Source of the DNA: Selenomonadales bacterium
GTDB taxonomy: Bacteria; Bacillota; Negativicutes; Sporomusales; UBA7701
DNA length: 64,000 bases
Reading direction: 5' to 3'
Assembly (NCBI GenBank): GCA_018434945.1
Contig: JAHDOI010000064.1
Coordinates: 1-64,000, forward strand
Every line of letters begins with the position of its first letter. Within the stretch, counting starts at the first letter, position 1. Of this stretch, positions 34,371 through 43,580 are shown piece after piece. Under the pieces are notes generated by a model. It had not been told where the DNA came from and made no database searches. It worked only from the letters and a program-made list of their open reading frames with translations. The position numbers were made by a program, and so were the translations under genes.

Positions 34371-35315
34371 TTAGCGAACCTCCCTGAAATAATCAAGGGT
34401 TTTTTGCAGGGACGCGTCATCTTCGACGTTCAAGGTGACGGCGTCTCTGGCGATCTTTTTGGTGAAGCCGGTGAGAACCTTGCCGGGGCCGACTTCGACG
34501 AATACGGAGGAGCCGAAGGCGGCGATGGCGGCGACACAGTCTTCCCAGAGGACGGGGCTGGCCGCCTGGCGGACGAGGGAGGCTTTGATGGCGTCACCTT
34601 TGGTGATTATCTTGCCGTCGACGTTGGCTACGACGGGTATGGCGGCGTCGGCGACGGTTATTTTGTCCAGCTCGGCGGCGAGTTTCTCTGCGGCCGGCTT
34701 CATGAGGGTGCTGTGGAAGGGCGCGCTGACCGGGAGGGGTATGGCCCGTTTGGCGCCGGCCTGTTTGAGGGCTTCGACGGCCGCGTCGACGGCCGCTGCG
34801 GCGCCGGCGATGACTACCTGGCCCGGGCAGTTGAAGTTGACGGCTTGGACGGGGCCGGCCACCTCCTCGGTTTTCTGGCAGATGGCGATGATTTCGTCGC
34901 GCTCAAGGCCGAGGACGGCGGCCATGCTGCCTTCGCCCAGCGGCACGGCTTCCTGCATGAACTGGCCGCGTTTGCGGACGAGGCGGACGGCGTCGGCGAA
35001 GCCGAGGGCGCCGGCGGCGACGAGGGCGGAGTATTCGCCGAGGCTGTGACCGGCGACGATGGCCGGGGAGAGGCCCTTTTCGGCGAGGACGCGGTGGCAG
35101 GCGACGCTGACGGTTAAGATGGCTGGCTGGGTGTTGTAGGTTTTGCGCAGTTCTTCTTCGGGGCCGCCGAAGCAGAGGTCGGTGATGGAGAAGCCGAGGG
35201 CGGCGTCGGCTTCCGCGAATGTGGCCCGGGCCACGGGGTATAGGTCGTGGAGGTCTTTGCCCATGCCTACGGCCTGGGAGCCTTGGCCGGGAAAGACGAA
35301 GGCGGTTTTCATCAT
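34371..35315 (-). CDS. fabD: Malonyl-CoA:ACP transacylase
   Basis: The 314-residue transferase starts MMKTAFVFPGQGSQAVGMG and has the nucleophile Ser91 in VAGHSLGEYSALVA and the catalytic His in PVSAPFHSTLM. It supplies malonyl-ACP for elongation. The longer frame up to 35693 is fabK read out of frame; the true start follows AAGGGGATG. It lies 38 bp downstream of fabK. Confidence 0.97.
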   Translation of the reverse strand: MMKTAFVFPGQGSQAVGMGKDLHDLYPVARATFAEADAALGFSITDLCFGGPEEELRKTYNTQPAILTVSVACHRVLAEKGLSPAIVAGHSLGEYSALVAAGALGFADAVRLVRKRGQFMQEAVPLGEGSMAAVLGLERDEIIAICQKTEEVAGPVQAVNFNCPGQVVIAGAAAAVDAAVEALKQAGAKRAIPLPVSAPFHSTLMKPAAEKLAAELDKITVADAAIPVVANVDGKIITKGDAIKASLVRQAASPVLWEDCVAAIAAFGSSVFVEVGPGKVLTGFTKKIARDAVTLNVEDDASLQKTLDYFREVR

Positions 35316-35353
35316 TTTATGCATCCCCTTTGCCGTTGGGTTGGTGTGACGGT

Positions 35354-36292
35354 TTACAGCCGGTTGAGGGCGGCGAGTACGCGCGGGATGTCGCCGATGA
35401 TTTCGTCGACGATGGCGGCGACGGGTTTGATTTCGGTTATCATGCCGGCTATCTGGCCGATCATGACTGAGCCGTTTTCGATGTCGCCGTCCACGGCGGC
35501 GGCTTTGAGTTTGCCGGCGCCGAGGCGGTCGAATTCTTCTATGGGGGCGCCGCGCCGGTCGAGGGCGGCGAATTCTTTGGCGAGTTTGTTGTCGAGGACG
35601 CGTACGGGGTGGCCGCCGGACAGACCGGTGACGACGGTGGAGCGTTCTTTTGCCTTTATGACGGCCGCTTTGTAGTCGGGATGGGCGGTGCATTCCTGCG
35701 AGGCGACGAAGCGGGTGCCGATCTGAACGCCTTCGGCCCCGAGGGCGAAGGCGGCGATGACGCCGCGGGCGTCGCCTATGCCGCCGGCGGCGATGACGGG
35801 CAGTTTCACGGCGTCGGCGACCTGGGGCACAAGGGTCATGGTCGTGACTTCGCCGACATGCCCGCCGCTCTCGAGGCCTTCGGCGATGATGGCGTCTACG
35901 CCGGTACGCTCAAGCCTGCGGGCAAGGGCCACCGAGGCGACGACGGGGATGACGCGGGTGCCGTTTTCTTTGAGGGCGACTATGTATTCGGCGGGGTTGC
36001 CTGCTCCTGTTGTTATGACGGGGATTTTTTCGTCGAGCATGACCTGCATTACTTCCCTGACAAACGGCGACATGAGCATGATGTTGACGCCGAAGGGTTT
36101 GGCGGTAAGTTCCTTCGCTTTGCGGATCTCCGCGCGCAGGGGTTCGGGGGGCATGTGTCCGGCGCCGATGAGACCGAGCCCGCCGGCGTTGGAGACGGCG
36201 GCGGCCAGTTCGGCCGTGGCTACCCAGGCCATGCCTCCCTGCAAGAGGGGGTATTCGATGCGCAGTAGCTCGCAGAGCCGGCTTTTAAGCAA
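35354..36292 (-). CDS. fabK: Enoyl-[ACP] reductase II
   Basis: The 312-residue FMN protein (LLRIEYPLLQGGMAWVAT, VITTGAGNPAEYI, GLESGGHVGEVTTMTLV, AAGGIGDARGV, VQIGTRFVASQE) matches FabK, the flavin-dependent, triclosan-insensitive enoyl reductase of many Firmicutes. It starts with TTG after GGAGG and overlaps the fabH end by 8 bp, so translation is coupled. No fabI is seen in the window, so FabK is probably the main enoyl reductase. Confidence 0.93.
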   Translation of the reverse strand: MLKSRLCELLRIEYPLLQGGMAWVATAELAAAVSNAGGLGLIGAGHMPPEPLRAEIRKAKELTAKPFGVNIMLMSPFVREVMQVMLDEKIPVITTGAGNPAEYIVALKENGTRVIPVVASVALARRLERTGVDAIIAEGLESGGHVGEVTTMTLVPQVADAVKLPVIAAGGIGDARGVIAAFALGAEGVQIGTRFVASQECTAHPDYKAAVIKAKERSTVVTGLSGGHPVRVLDNKLAKEFAALDRRGAPIEEFDRLGAGKLKAAAVDGDIENGSVMIGQIAGMITEIKPVAAIVDEIIGDIPRVLAALNRL

Positions 36293-37298
36293 TAGTTTTA
36301 GCCTCCTTGCACCACTTTATGACGCACGAAGCCCAGGTGAGGCCGGCGCCGAAGCCTACGGCCACTATGACGTCGCCGTCTTTGACGCGGCCGTCGTCGA
36401 TTGCTTCCCTGAGGGCTATGGGGATGGAGGCCGAGGAGGTGTTGCCGTAGCGGTCGACGTTGACGATGACTTTTTCCATCGGCAGTTTGAGGCGTTTGGC
36501 GGCCGACTGGATGATGCGGATGTTGGCCTGGTGCGGTATGAGGATGTCGACGTCTGCGGCGGTGAGGCCGGCGTTTTCGAGGGCTTTGAAGGCGGATTCG
36601 CCCATGACTTTGACGGCGAATTTGAAGACTTCGTTGCCGTTCATGTGGACAAAGTGCTGGCGGTTGGCAACTGTTTCGGCGGTGGCGGGCAGTCGCGAGC
36701 CGCCGGCGGGCAGTTTGAGGAGGTCGCCGCCGGCGCCGTCGGCGCCCATGTTGAAGCCGATAACGCCGCAGCCGGGCTGACATTCGCCGAGGACGACGGC
36801 GCCGGCGCCGTCGCCGAAGAGGACGCAGGTGTTGCGGTCGGTGTAGTCCATTATCCGGGTTAAGGTTTCCGCGCCGATGACGAGTACTTTTTTATAGAGG
36901 CCGGTTTTGATGAACTGGGCGCCGGTGTTGATGCCGTACATGAAGCCGGAGCAGCCGGCGGCAAGGTCGAAGGCGGCGGCGTTGTTGGCCTTGAGATTTG
37001 CCTGGACGAGGCAGGCGGTCGAGGGGAAGAACATGTCGGGGGTTGCTGTGGCAACGATGATGAGTTCGATTTCGTCGGGGCTGGTTTTGGCTTCGGCGAG
37101 CGCCTTTTCGGCGGCGCGGGTGGCGAGGTCGGAGGTTGCCATGGAGGGGTCGACCATGCGGCGTTCGCGGATGCCGGTGCGTTCTACGATCCATTCGTCT
37201 GAGGTGTCGACCATTTTTTCCAGGTCTTTATTTGTGAGTATTTTCTCCGGCACATAGGTTCCCAGACCAAGTATTCCTACTCCCATTTCACTCTTCAT
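36285..37298 (-). CDS. fabH: 3-oxoacyl-[ACP] synthase III
   Basis: The 337-residue initiating condensing enzyme has Cys116 in DLAAGCSGFMYG, the histidine in DILIPHQANIRI and the Asn in DRYGNTSSASIP. It joins acyl-CoA with malonyl-ACP to start synthesis. The start at MKSEMGVGILGLGTYVPE (37298) has GGAGGG upstream and overlaps the plsX stop by 11 bp; GTYVPE marks the family N-terminus. Confidence 0.96.
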   Translation of the reverse strand: MKSEMGVGILGLGTYVPEKILTNKDLEKMVDTSDEWIVERTGIRERRMVDPSMATSDLATRAAEKALAEAKTSPDEIELIIVATATPDMFFPSTACLVQANLKANNAAAFDLAAGCSGFMYGINTGAQFIKTGLYKKVLVIGAETLTRIMDYTDRNTCVLFGDGAGAVVLGECQPGCGVIGFNMGADGAGGDLLKLPAGGSRLPATAETVANRQHFVHMNGNEVFKFAVKVMGESAFKALENAGLTAADVDILIPHQANIRIIQSAAKRLKLPMEKVIVNVDRYGNTSSASIPIALREAIDDGRVKDGDVIVAVGFGAGLTWASCVIKWCKEAKTIA

Positions 37299-38307
37299 TG
37301 GCGATGTTGCCCTCCTTAGCGATGTTTTCGCGGATATGGTCGACCACTCTCTTTTCGGCGAATTCTTTGGCGACCCGTATGGCGTTTTTGATGGCTTTGG
37401 CTTTGGAGCTGCCATGGCAGATTATGAATCCGCCGTCGACGCCAAGGAGCGGCGCGCCGCCGTATTCGGCGTAGTCGAGTTTTTTCTTGAGGCCGCGCAG
37501 GGCGGGGAGTACGAGGAGCGAGGCTGCTTTGGCCAGGAATCCCGCGCTTTTGATGGCGTCTTTGACGAGTTGGAGGATGGCGCTGGCCAGCCCTTCGCCG
37601 AATTTGAGGACGATGTTGCCGACGAAGCCGTCGCAGACCACTACGTCGACGCCGCCTTTGGGTATGTCGCGCCCTTCGACGTTGCCGATGAAGTTCAGGG
37701 TTTTGGCGTGCTGCAGGAGCGGGTATGTGGCGAGTACCTGGTCGTTGCCTTTGGTTTCTTCTTCGCCGATGTTGAGGAGGCCGACGCGGGGTTTTTTGAT
37801 GCCGAGGACGTATTCGGCGTAGATGGAACCCATGACGGCGCTCTGGAGGAGGTGTTTGGGCTTGGCGTCGGTGTTGGCGCCCGAATCGAGCAGGACGGTG
37901 GTGCCGGCAAGGTTGGGCATGGGCGTGGCGATGGTCGGGCGTTCGATGCCCGCTATGCGGCCGAGCCCGAACAGGGCGGCGGCGACGGCCGCGCCTGTGC
38001 TGCCTGCGGATATGGCGACGTCGCATTCGCCTTGCTTTACGAGGCGGGTGGCGACGACGACGGACGCATCTTTCTTTTTCCTGACGGCGGCACCGGGGTG
38101 GTCGGTCATTTCTATTACCTGGCTGGCGTGCTGGACGCTTATGCCTATGTCCCGCCAATTGCCGCTGTTATCGAGCAGGGGGATCAGCTTGGCTTCGTCG
38201 CCGACAAGTACGATCTGACAATGGTATTCACGGGCGGCGTCGATGGCACCGCGGACGATTTCCTCTGGCGCAAAGTCCCCACCCATTGCGTCGATGGCAA
38301 CCTTCAT
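37288..38307 (-). CDS. plsX: Phosphate acyltransferase PlsX
   Basis: The 339-residue enzyme converts acyl-ACP to acyl-phosphate for phospholipid synthesis. Signature segments are MKVAIDAMGGDFAPEEIVRGA, ISAGSTGAAVAAALFGLGRI, NIGEEETKGND and VVCDGFVGNIVLK. It follows fapR with a 1-bp overlap, the canonical fapR-plsX pair linking lipid and membrane control. Confidence 0.97.
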   Translation of the reverse strand: MKVAIDAMGGDFAPEEIVRGAIDAAREYHCQIVLVGDEAKLIPLLDNSGNWRDIGISVQHASQVIEMTDHPGAAVRKKKDASVVVATRLVKQGECDVAISAGSTGAAVAAALFGLGRIAGIERPTIATPMPNLAGTTVLLDSGANTDAKPKHLLQSAVMGSIYAEYVLGIKKPRVGLLNIGEEETKGNDQVLATYPLLQHAKTLNFIGNVEGRDIPKGGVDVVVCDGFVGNIVLKFGEGLASAILQLVKDAIKSAGFLAKAASLLVLPALRGLKKKLDYAEYGGAPLLGVDGGFIICHGSSKAKAIKNAIRVAKEFAEKRVVDHIRENIAKEGNIANEE

Positions 38308-38308
38308 T

Positions 38309-38875
38309 TTATCTCCCCTCATTGTCTAACGAGACCATTATGAATTTTGAGCGGAATACTTCCTGTTTTTCGTTCCTAGTCTTTACCCAAACAAAATATT
38401 TATTGCCTCTTTTTTTGACTACTTCGGCTTTGGCGATGAGCTTTTCACCTGCTGCCACGGGGATTTTGTACTTGATGTTGGCGACGCCGGTGACGGCGGC
38501 GGGGGCGTCGAGGACGGCGAGGGCGAGGGAGTTGGCCTGGGCGAAGATGTAGTGTCCGCCCGTGACTTTGGTTTTTTCCATAACCATGTCGTCGCCGACA
38601 GTCATGACCGAGATGCCGGACCGGCCGAGCTCCAGGTCGACGAGTTCGCCGATGACGTCGCCGGTGCCGATGGCCTTGAGCTTGGTGCGCGCTTTTTCGG
38701 CCATCTGCTTTGTCCTTTCCCTCAGCTCGGGAATGCCGAGCGCCAGGCGGTCGAGCCTGATGGTCTGGACACTGACCCCCATCGCTTCCGACAATGCTTC
38801 GTCGGTCATAAAGGGGCTGGTTTGCAGTTTTTCCAGCAGGGCTTCATGCCGCAGCTTTTTCTCGGGGCGTGTCAC
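38309..38875 (-). CDS. fapR: FapR, malonyl-CoA-responsive repressor of fatty-acid genes
   Basis: The 188-residue regulator has an N-terminal DeoR-like HTH (TDEALSEAMGVSVQTIRLDRLALGIPELRERTKQMA) and a C-terminal hot-dog domain (GRSGISVMTVGDDMVMEKTKVTGGHYIFAQANSLALAVLDA). FapR represses fap/fab genes and is released by malonyl-CoA. It heads the plsX-fab operon, so autoregulation is likely. A promoter lies immediately upstream (38917-38945). Confidence 0.95.
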   Translation of the reverse strand: MTRPEKKLRHEALLEKLQTSPFMTDEALSEAMGVSVQTIRLDRLALGIPELRERTKQMAEKARTKLKAIGTGDVIGELVDLELGRSGISVMTVGDDMVMEKTKVTGGHYIFAQANSLALAVLDAPAAVTGVANIKYKIPVAAGEKLIAKAEVVKKRGNKYFVWVKTRNEKQEVFRSKFIMVSLDNEGR

Positions 38876-38916
38876 ATTATCACCTTTTTTATCAGCAAGT
38901 CTTATAACCTATTACT

Positions 38917-38945
38917 AGTATAGCGGGGGTTATTGTGTTTTGCAA
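38917..38945 (-). promoter_or_regulatory. Promoter of fapR-plsX-fab, with possible FapR operator
   Basis: TTGCAA-N17-TATACT reads leftward toward fapR. The sequence just after the -10 (CTAGTAATAGGTTATAAG) is AT-rich and loosely resembles FapR boxes of Bacillus, but it is not a clear palindrome, so the operator is only suggested. Confidence 0.65.
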
Positions 38946-39018
38946 GAAAAAAACAAAGCAAGATAAAAATGGCATTTTGCCTTTTATCTTGCTCATTCGG
39001 AGCCTTTTTATGCGGGGG

Positions 39019-39198
39019 TTATTCGGCGGCTTTCACTACTTCCTTGCCTTTGTAGTGACCGCATTCGGGGCACACGCGGTGCGGCATTTTCATCTGATGG
39101 CACTGAGGGCACTCGACGTAGCCGGGTGCGGTGAGTTTCCAGTTGGCGCGGCGCTTGTCGCGACGGGCTTTGGACATTTTGCGCTTTGGTACTGCCAT
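39019..39198 (-). CDS. rpmF: 50S ribosomal protein L32
   Basis: The 59-residue L32 starts [21 protein letters not shown] and has the zinc site [18 protein letters not shown]. The start is at 39198 with GGAGGTGG upstream. Longer frames into yceD are not coding. It follows yceD and precedes fapR, as in many Firmicutes. Confidence 0.97.
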   Translation of the reverse strand: MAVPKRKMSKARRDKRRANWKLTAPGYVECPQCHQMKMPHRVCPECGHYKGKEVVKAAE

Positions 39199-39269
39199 GG
39201 TCCGTATCCACCTCCTTGCGGGCCGGCTCTGGGGCCGCCGTTCGTGTCTGTGTATCGTGTAGGGATGCG

Positions 39270-39773
39270 CTATTTTTTCGGTAGTAGTTTTTCCAGCGCC
39301 GCGAGTCGCGGGTCGATGCTGGTGGTGACGCAGGTGCAGGGTGTTTCGTTGCGGTTTACGCCGCAGGTGGGGCACAGGCCGCGGCAGTCTTCGCCGCAGA
39401 GTGCTTTTAGCGGTTCGGCGACGATGAGCGCTTCACGCACTATTTCGGCGAGGTCGATTTCGTCGCCGTGGTAGACGAGCGCGTCAGGGTCGGTGGCGGC
39501 GGAGCCTTCTTCACGAAAGTTTTCGCTGAAGGTGATGACGGCTTCACTGGTGAAGTCCGCCAGGCAGCGGTGGCAGGTCTGGCCGGCTACGCCTTTGATG
39601 ACGCCTGAGATGGCGAGCAGGCGGCCGGTGTTGACTGCTTCCCCGGTTACTTCGATCCGGCCTTTGAGCCAGAGTTCGCCGGTTTCGCCGGCGAGGTCTT
39701 CGACCGGGGTATGAAAACTAAATGATTGGCTGGCGCCAATCGCTTGTCTAAGCTGCGCGATGTTGATTTTCAT
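39270..39773 (-). CDS. yceD: YceD family (DUF177) protein
   Basis: The 167-residue protein carries the DUF177 features: [19 protein letters not shown] and the C-terminal [23 protein letters not shown] zinc-type cysteines, with [12 protein letters not shown] at the end. It is encoded before rpmF in most bacteria, and in plants and E. coli it affects 23S rRNA maturation. The function here is inferred from that. Confidence 0.92.
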   Translation of the reverse strand: MKINIAQLRQAIGASQSFSFHTPVEDLAGETGELWLKGRIEVTGEAVNTGRLLAISGVIKGVAGQTCHRCLADFTSEAVITFSENFREEGSAATDPDALVYHGDEIDLAEIVREALIVAEPLKALCGEDCRGLCPTCGVNRNETPCTCVTTSIDPRLAALEKLLPKK

Positions 39774-39797
39774 CATTTTCCACCCTAACCCTCATTT

Positions 39798-39826
39798 ATT
39801 ATAGCGATACGACCGCTGTTTGTCAA
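39798..39826 (-). promoter_or_regulatory. Promoter of yceD-rpmF
   Basis: Consensus-quality TTGACA-N17-TATAAT reading leftward, about 25 bp upstream of the yceD start. The stretch 39827-39992 holds only low-complexity sequence with a weak hairpin (GGAGGGGAGACCCTCC, TCTTTTC) after ackA. Confidence 0.9.
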
Positions 39827-39992
39827 GAAACCGGCCGCTTATCAGTTATTATTCCCATCGCCGGCCGTTTTCGCCGCAGGGATGACTGCTTTTCGAGGGA
39901 CGAAAAAAGGTGTTTTCTTCATTATTAATTAGGATGAAAAGAGGAGGGTCTCCCCTCCCCTTCTTCTCTTAAGCTATAACTGTTGATGCCGA

Positions 39993-40061
39993 GGCCGTTC
40001 AGAAGTTGCCAGATGCAAACCGCCGAGGAGCAACGCCGCAGATGGCGGCTGCTGGGCGGCC
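39993..40061. repeat. Dispersed palindromic repeat, copy 4 (69-bp deleted form)
   Basis: The ends GGCCGTTCAGAAGTTGCCAGATGC and CGCAGATGGCGGCTGCTGGGCGGCC are kept, but about 55 bp of the middle (the GTAC-stem region) is missing. Outer arms still pair. It lies 17 bp beyond the ackA stop. Confidence 0.8.
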
Positions 40062-40078
40062 GCAATGTTTTTGGCAAC

Positions 40079-41281
40079 CTATACGAGGTTGGCGCAGATT
40101 TGCTCGGTGTCCTTGGCAATAACCAACTCTTCGTTGGTGGGTATGACGAAGATTTTGACTTTTGCGCCGTCGACGCTGATTTCGGCGGCTTTGCCGCGGA
40201 GGTTGTTTTTGACGGGGTCGACGCGGGTGCCGAGGTATTCGAGCCCCTGGCAGATCTTGTCGCGCATGGTGACGGAGTTTTCGCCGAGGCCGGCGGTGAA
40301 GACGATGGCGTCGACGCCACCCATGGCGGCGGCGTAGCCGCCGATGTATTTGCGGACTTTATAAGCGAAGACGTCGAGGGCCAACTGAGCCCGTTCGTTG
40401 CCTTCGTTGGCGGCTTCCTCGATGTCTCTGAAGTCGCTGGAGATGCCGGAAAGGCCAAGGACGCCGGATTTTTTGTTGAGGTAGGTGTCGATCTGGTCGG
40501 GGCTGAGCCCTTCTTTTTTCATCATGTAGGTGATGATCGCCGGGTCGATCTCGCCGCAGCGCGTGCCCATGACGAGACCTTCGAGGGGGGTGAAGCCCAT
40601 GCTGGTGTCTACGGATTTGCCGTTTTTGACGGCGGCAAGGCTGGCGCCGTTGCCGAGGTGGCAGGTGATGATCCGCAGGTTGGTCATGTGCTCGCCCATC
40701 ATTTCGCCGGCTTTCTGGGAGACGTAGCGGTGCGAGGTGCCGTGGAAACCGTAGCGGCGGACGCCGTATTTTTCGTAGGCTTCATAGGGGAGGCCGTAGA
40801 GGAAGGCGTGTTTGGGCATGGTCTGGTGGAAAGCGGTGTCGAAGACGCCGACTTGAGGGGTTTTGGGCATCAGTTCGGTGCAGGCGTTGATGCCGAGGAT
40901 GTTGGGGGGGTTGTGGAGGGGGGCAAGGTCGATGCATTCTTCGAGGGCGTCCATGACCTGAGGGGTGATGAGCACGGAGTCGGCGAATTTTTCGGCGCCG
41001 TGGACGACACGGTGACCGATGGCGTTGATTTCGGACATGTTTTTGAGAACACCGTGTTCAGGGTGGGTGAGGGCTTCGAGGACCATTTTGATGCCGATGC
41101 TGTGGTTTTTGATGTCGGCGGTGAGGACTACTTTTTCTTTACCGGCGGGCTGATGGGTTAAAAGCGAACCTTCCAGTCCGATGCGCTCTACCAAGCCCTT
41201 GGCCAATACCGACTCGTCGGCCATGTTGAAAAGCTGGTATTTGATCGACGAGCTTCCGCAATTGACCACTAAGATTATCAT
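40079..41281 (-). CDS. ackA: Acetate kinase
   Basis: The 400-residue enzyme interconverts acetyl-phosphate plus ADP with acetate plus ATP, yielding ATP in fermentation. Motifs: [57 protein letters not shown], and [12 protein letters not shown] start. No pta is adjacent. The gene appears monocistronic. Confidence 0.97.
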   Translation of the reverse strand: MIILVVNCGSSSIKYQLFNMADESVLAKGLVERIGLEGSLLTHQPAGKEKVVLTADIKNHSIGIKMVLEALTHPEHGVLKNMSEINAIGHRVVHGAEKFADSVLITPQVMDALEECIDLAPLHNPPNILGINACTELMPKTPQVGVFDTAFHQTMPKHAFLYGLPYEAYEKYGVRRYGFHGTSHRYVSQKAGEMMGEHMTNLRIITCHLGNGASLAAVKNGKSVDTSMGFTPLEGLVMGTRCGEIDPAIITYMMKKEGLSPDQIDTYLNKKSGVLGLSGISSDFRDIEEAANEGNERAQLALDVFAYKVRKYIGGYAAAMGGVDAIVFTAGLGENSVTMRDKICQGLEYLGTRVDPVKNNLRGKAAEISVDGAKVKIFVIPTNEELVIAKDTEQICANLV

Positions 41282-41481
41282 GGCAATTCCTCCAATGCTG
41301 ATTCGTCATATCTGGTCTGACCACCAGACAACATATATTTTTACTTCCTTCGACGCCAGTGTTATTTTCCCTGCCTTTTTGTGAAACTATTATCAAAAAT
41401 ATGTATTTCCCGGTGGAAGGATTTGGCGCGCCCAAGGGCGAAGGCAGAGGCGACTAGGATGTTGTGCGGGGGTATTTGCGT

Positions 41482-42735
41482 ATGCGTGCGGTCGGTATTG
41501 TGGCTGAATATAATCCGTTCCATAACGGACATCGCTTTCATGTGGAGGAGACGCGCCGTCAGGCGGGCGATGCGGCGGTTGTGGCGGTGATGAGCGGTTG
41601 TTTCGTGCAGCGCGGCGAGCCGGCATTGTTCGACAAGTGGGTCCGCGCTGAGATGGCGGTGCGCGGGGGCGTGGATGTGGTGCTCGAGCTGCCGGCGGCG
41701 TTCGCGGTGCGCAGCGCCCAGTTTTTTGCCGCCGGCGCTGTCCGCCTCCTCCATGCTCTCGGTGTGGTGGACAGGCTCAGCTTCGGGGCCGAGCATCCGG
41801 AGCTAGGTGCGCTGAGACGCCTGGCGGCGGCGATCGATGATGAGGCGGTGCGGACGGTTATGAGGCGCAGGCTGGATGCGGGCGAGACTTACGCGGCCGC
41901 GCTGGGGCGTTCGCTGGCGGCTGCGAGCGGCCTGCCGCCCGCGATGGTGGCGTCGCCGAACAATATCCTGGCTGTGGAGTATTTACGGGCCATCGAACGA
42001 TACGCACCGTCTATGGTCCCCTGCCCTGTCGCCCGCCGGGCGGCGCATTATCACGACCGGGATGTGTCGGGGGAGATCGCGAGCGCTACGGCGGTGCGCG
42101 CCGCGCTGTTGAGCGGCCGGACGGAGGAGGCCTACGGGGCATTGCCGATTTCCGGCCGGGAGCTGGCCGCGCGCTGCCTGGCCGAGGGGCGCGGCCCGGT
42201 GACGTGGGAGGATTTGTCGCTGGTTGTGCTGGCGGCGCTGCGGCGGGCGGGTGTGGCGGAATTGGCGGAGCTTCCCGATGTTTCCGAGGGGCTGGAGTAT
42301 AAACTTAAGACTGCCGGTGGTGCCGGCAGCCTGGAGGAGTTATGGTCTGTCCTGAAGAGTAAGCGGTATTCTCTGACCCGCCTGCAGCGGGTGCTGGTGC
42401 ATGCATTGCTTATGACCCGCCGGGCGGAGGTGGCGGCCTGGGATGAGAGCGGCCCGCTGTATGCGCGGGTGCTGGCTTTCGGCGAACGCGGAAGGCGCCT
42501 GCTGAGGACGGTGGCGCGGACGACTGCTGTGCCGGTGGTGACGAAGACGACGCATTTTCTGCACGGCCGCGAGCTGTACGGGACGGAGCTGACGCCGCTG
42601 CAGGGTATGCTGGCTCTGGATACGCTGGCGACCGATGTTTACAGCCTTGGTATGCCTAAAGTTGAGTGGCGGCGCGGGGGGCGGGATTTTCGCCAGTCGC
42701 CGTTGTATGTTGTTTGTCCGCCAGGAGGCTCTTGA
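41482..42735 (+). CDS. tmcAL: tRNA(Met) cytidine acetate ligase (YlbM/TmcAL)
   Basis: The 417-residue nucleotidyltransferase-like protein starts MRAVGIVAEYNPFHNGHRFH, containing the HxGH adenylylation motif, then VAVMSGCFVQRGEPAL, SFGAEHPE, ASPNNILAVEYL and a C-terminal region with YGTELTPLQG. In Bacillus it uses acetate and ATP to make ac4C34 on elongator tRNA-Met, so it fits next to acetate kinase. I start at 41482, not the upstream frame. Its last 80 bp overlap the convergent patatin gene. Confidence 0.92.
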   Translation: MRAVGIVAEYNPFHNGHRFHVEETRRQAGDAAVVAVMSGCFVQRGEPALFDKWVRAEMAVRGGVDVVLELPAAFAVRSAQFFAAGAVRLLHALGVVDRLSFGAEHPELGALRRLAAAIDDEAVRTVMRRRLDAGETYAAALGRSLAAASGLPPAMVASPNNILAVEYLRAIERYAPSMVPCPVARRAAHYHDRDVSGEIASATAVRAALLSGRTEEAYGALPISGRELAARCLAEGRGPVTWEDLSLVVLAALRRAGVAELAELPDVSEGLEYKLKTAGGAGSLEELWSVLKSKRYSLTRLQRVLVHALLMTRRAEVAAWDESGPLYARVLAFGERGRRLLRTVARTTAVPVVTKTTHFLHGRELYGTELTPLQGMLALDTLATDVYSLGMPKVEWRRGGRDFRQSPLYVVCPPGGS

Positions 42736-43483
42736 GCTGGGGCAGGCCGGCTTCCATGGCTTTGGCGCCGAGTTCGACACATTCGTCCAGGCGGTCGAAG
42801 GAGCTGGGGGAGATGTGTCCGACGTCGGGTTTGACGAGCAGGTCGCAGTAGTGTTCGCGCTGTTTGAAGAGTTGCCGCTCGACGATGTCGATGGTCTGGA
42901 TGATGACGTCGAAGATGTTGGCGAAGGCGGCGACGTCGCCGGTGGGGACGAGGTCGACGGCGATGACGATGTCGGCGCCCATGCTGTGGACGATGTCCAT
43001 GGGGGTGGGGTTGACGACGGCGCCGTCGACGAGAAGCCGCCCGTCGTAGTTGTAGGGGACAAAGACACCGGGGACGGATATGCTCGCTCTGACGGCGTGG
43101 GCCACTTCGCCGTCGCGGAAGACGACTTCCTGGCCGGTGTTCAGGTCGGCGGCGACGACGGCGAGGGGGATGGCGAGTTCGTCGAAGTGTTTACGCTGGG
43201 TGAGCAGCCTTACGGTTTCGAGGGTCCTGTCGCCGGCGACGAGGCCCATTTTGGGGATTACGAAATCTATCCAGTGGCGGCGTTTGAGGTTTTTCGCCAG
43301 TTTGAATATTGTTTCGCTGTCCAGTCCGGCGGCGTAGAGGGAGCCGATGAGGCTGCCGATACTGCAGCCGGCTATGTAGTTTACGGGAATTCCTTCGCGC
43401 TCGAGGACTTTGAGGACGCCGATGTGGGCCAAGCCTCTCAGGCCGCCGGAGCCCAGCGCCAGGCCGATGGTCGGTGGGGTCAT
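42656..43483 (-). CDS. Patatin-like phospholipase
   Basis: The 275-residue protein has the patatin oxyanion hole GLALGSGGLRGLAHIG, the nucleophile in IAGCSIGSLIGSLYAAGL (GxSxG form) and the catalytic Asp in LVDGAVVNPTPMDIV. Such enzymes hydrolyse acyl esters of membrane lipids. It overlaps tmcAL tail-to-tail by 80 bp, so the C-terminus (LADKQHTTATGENP) reads antisense to the end of tmcAL. In Bacillus ylbK, a patatin, also lies by ylbL/M, consistent with conserved context. Confidence 0.9.
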   Translation of the reverse strand: MTPPTIGLALGSGGLRGLAHIGVLKVLEREGIPVNYIAGCSIGSLIGSLYAAGLDSETIFKLAKNLKRRHWIDFVIPKMGLVAGDRTLETVRLLTQRKHFDELAIPLAVVAADLNTGQEVVFRDGEVAHAVRASISVPGVFVPYNYDGRLLVDGAVVNPTPMDIVHSMGADIVIAVDLVPTGDVAAFANIFDVIIQTIDIVERQLFKQREHYCDLLVKPDVGHISPSSFDRLDECVELGAKAMEAGLPQLKSLLADKQHTTATGENPAPRAATQL

Positions 43484-43580
43484 GTGAGCCTCCTGTCTAT
43501 GGCTGTGTGTTGGGGTTATATTACCTCTCCCGCCCCAATATATATATTAGCAGACGCCGGGGTTGAGGAGGAGATTTCGC

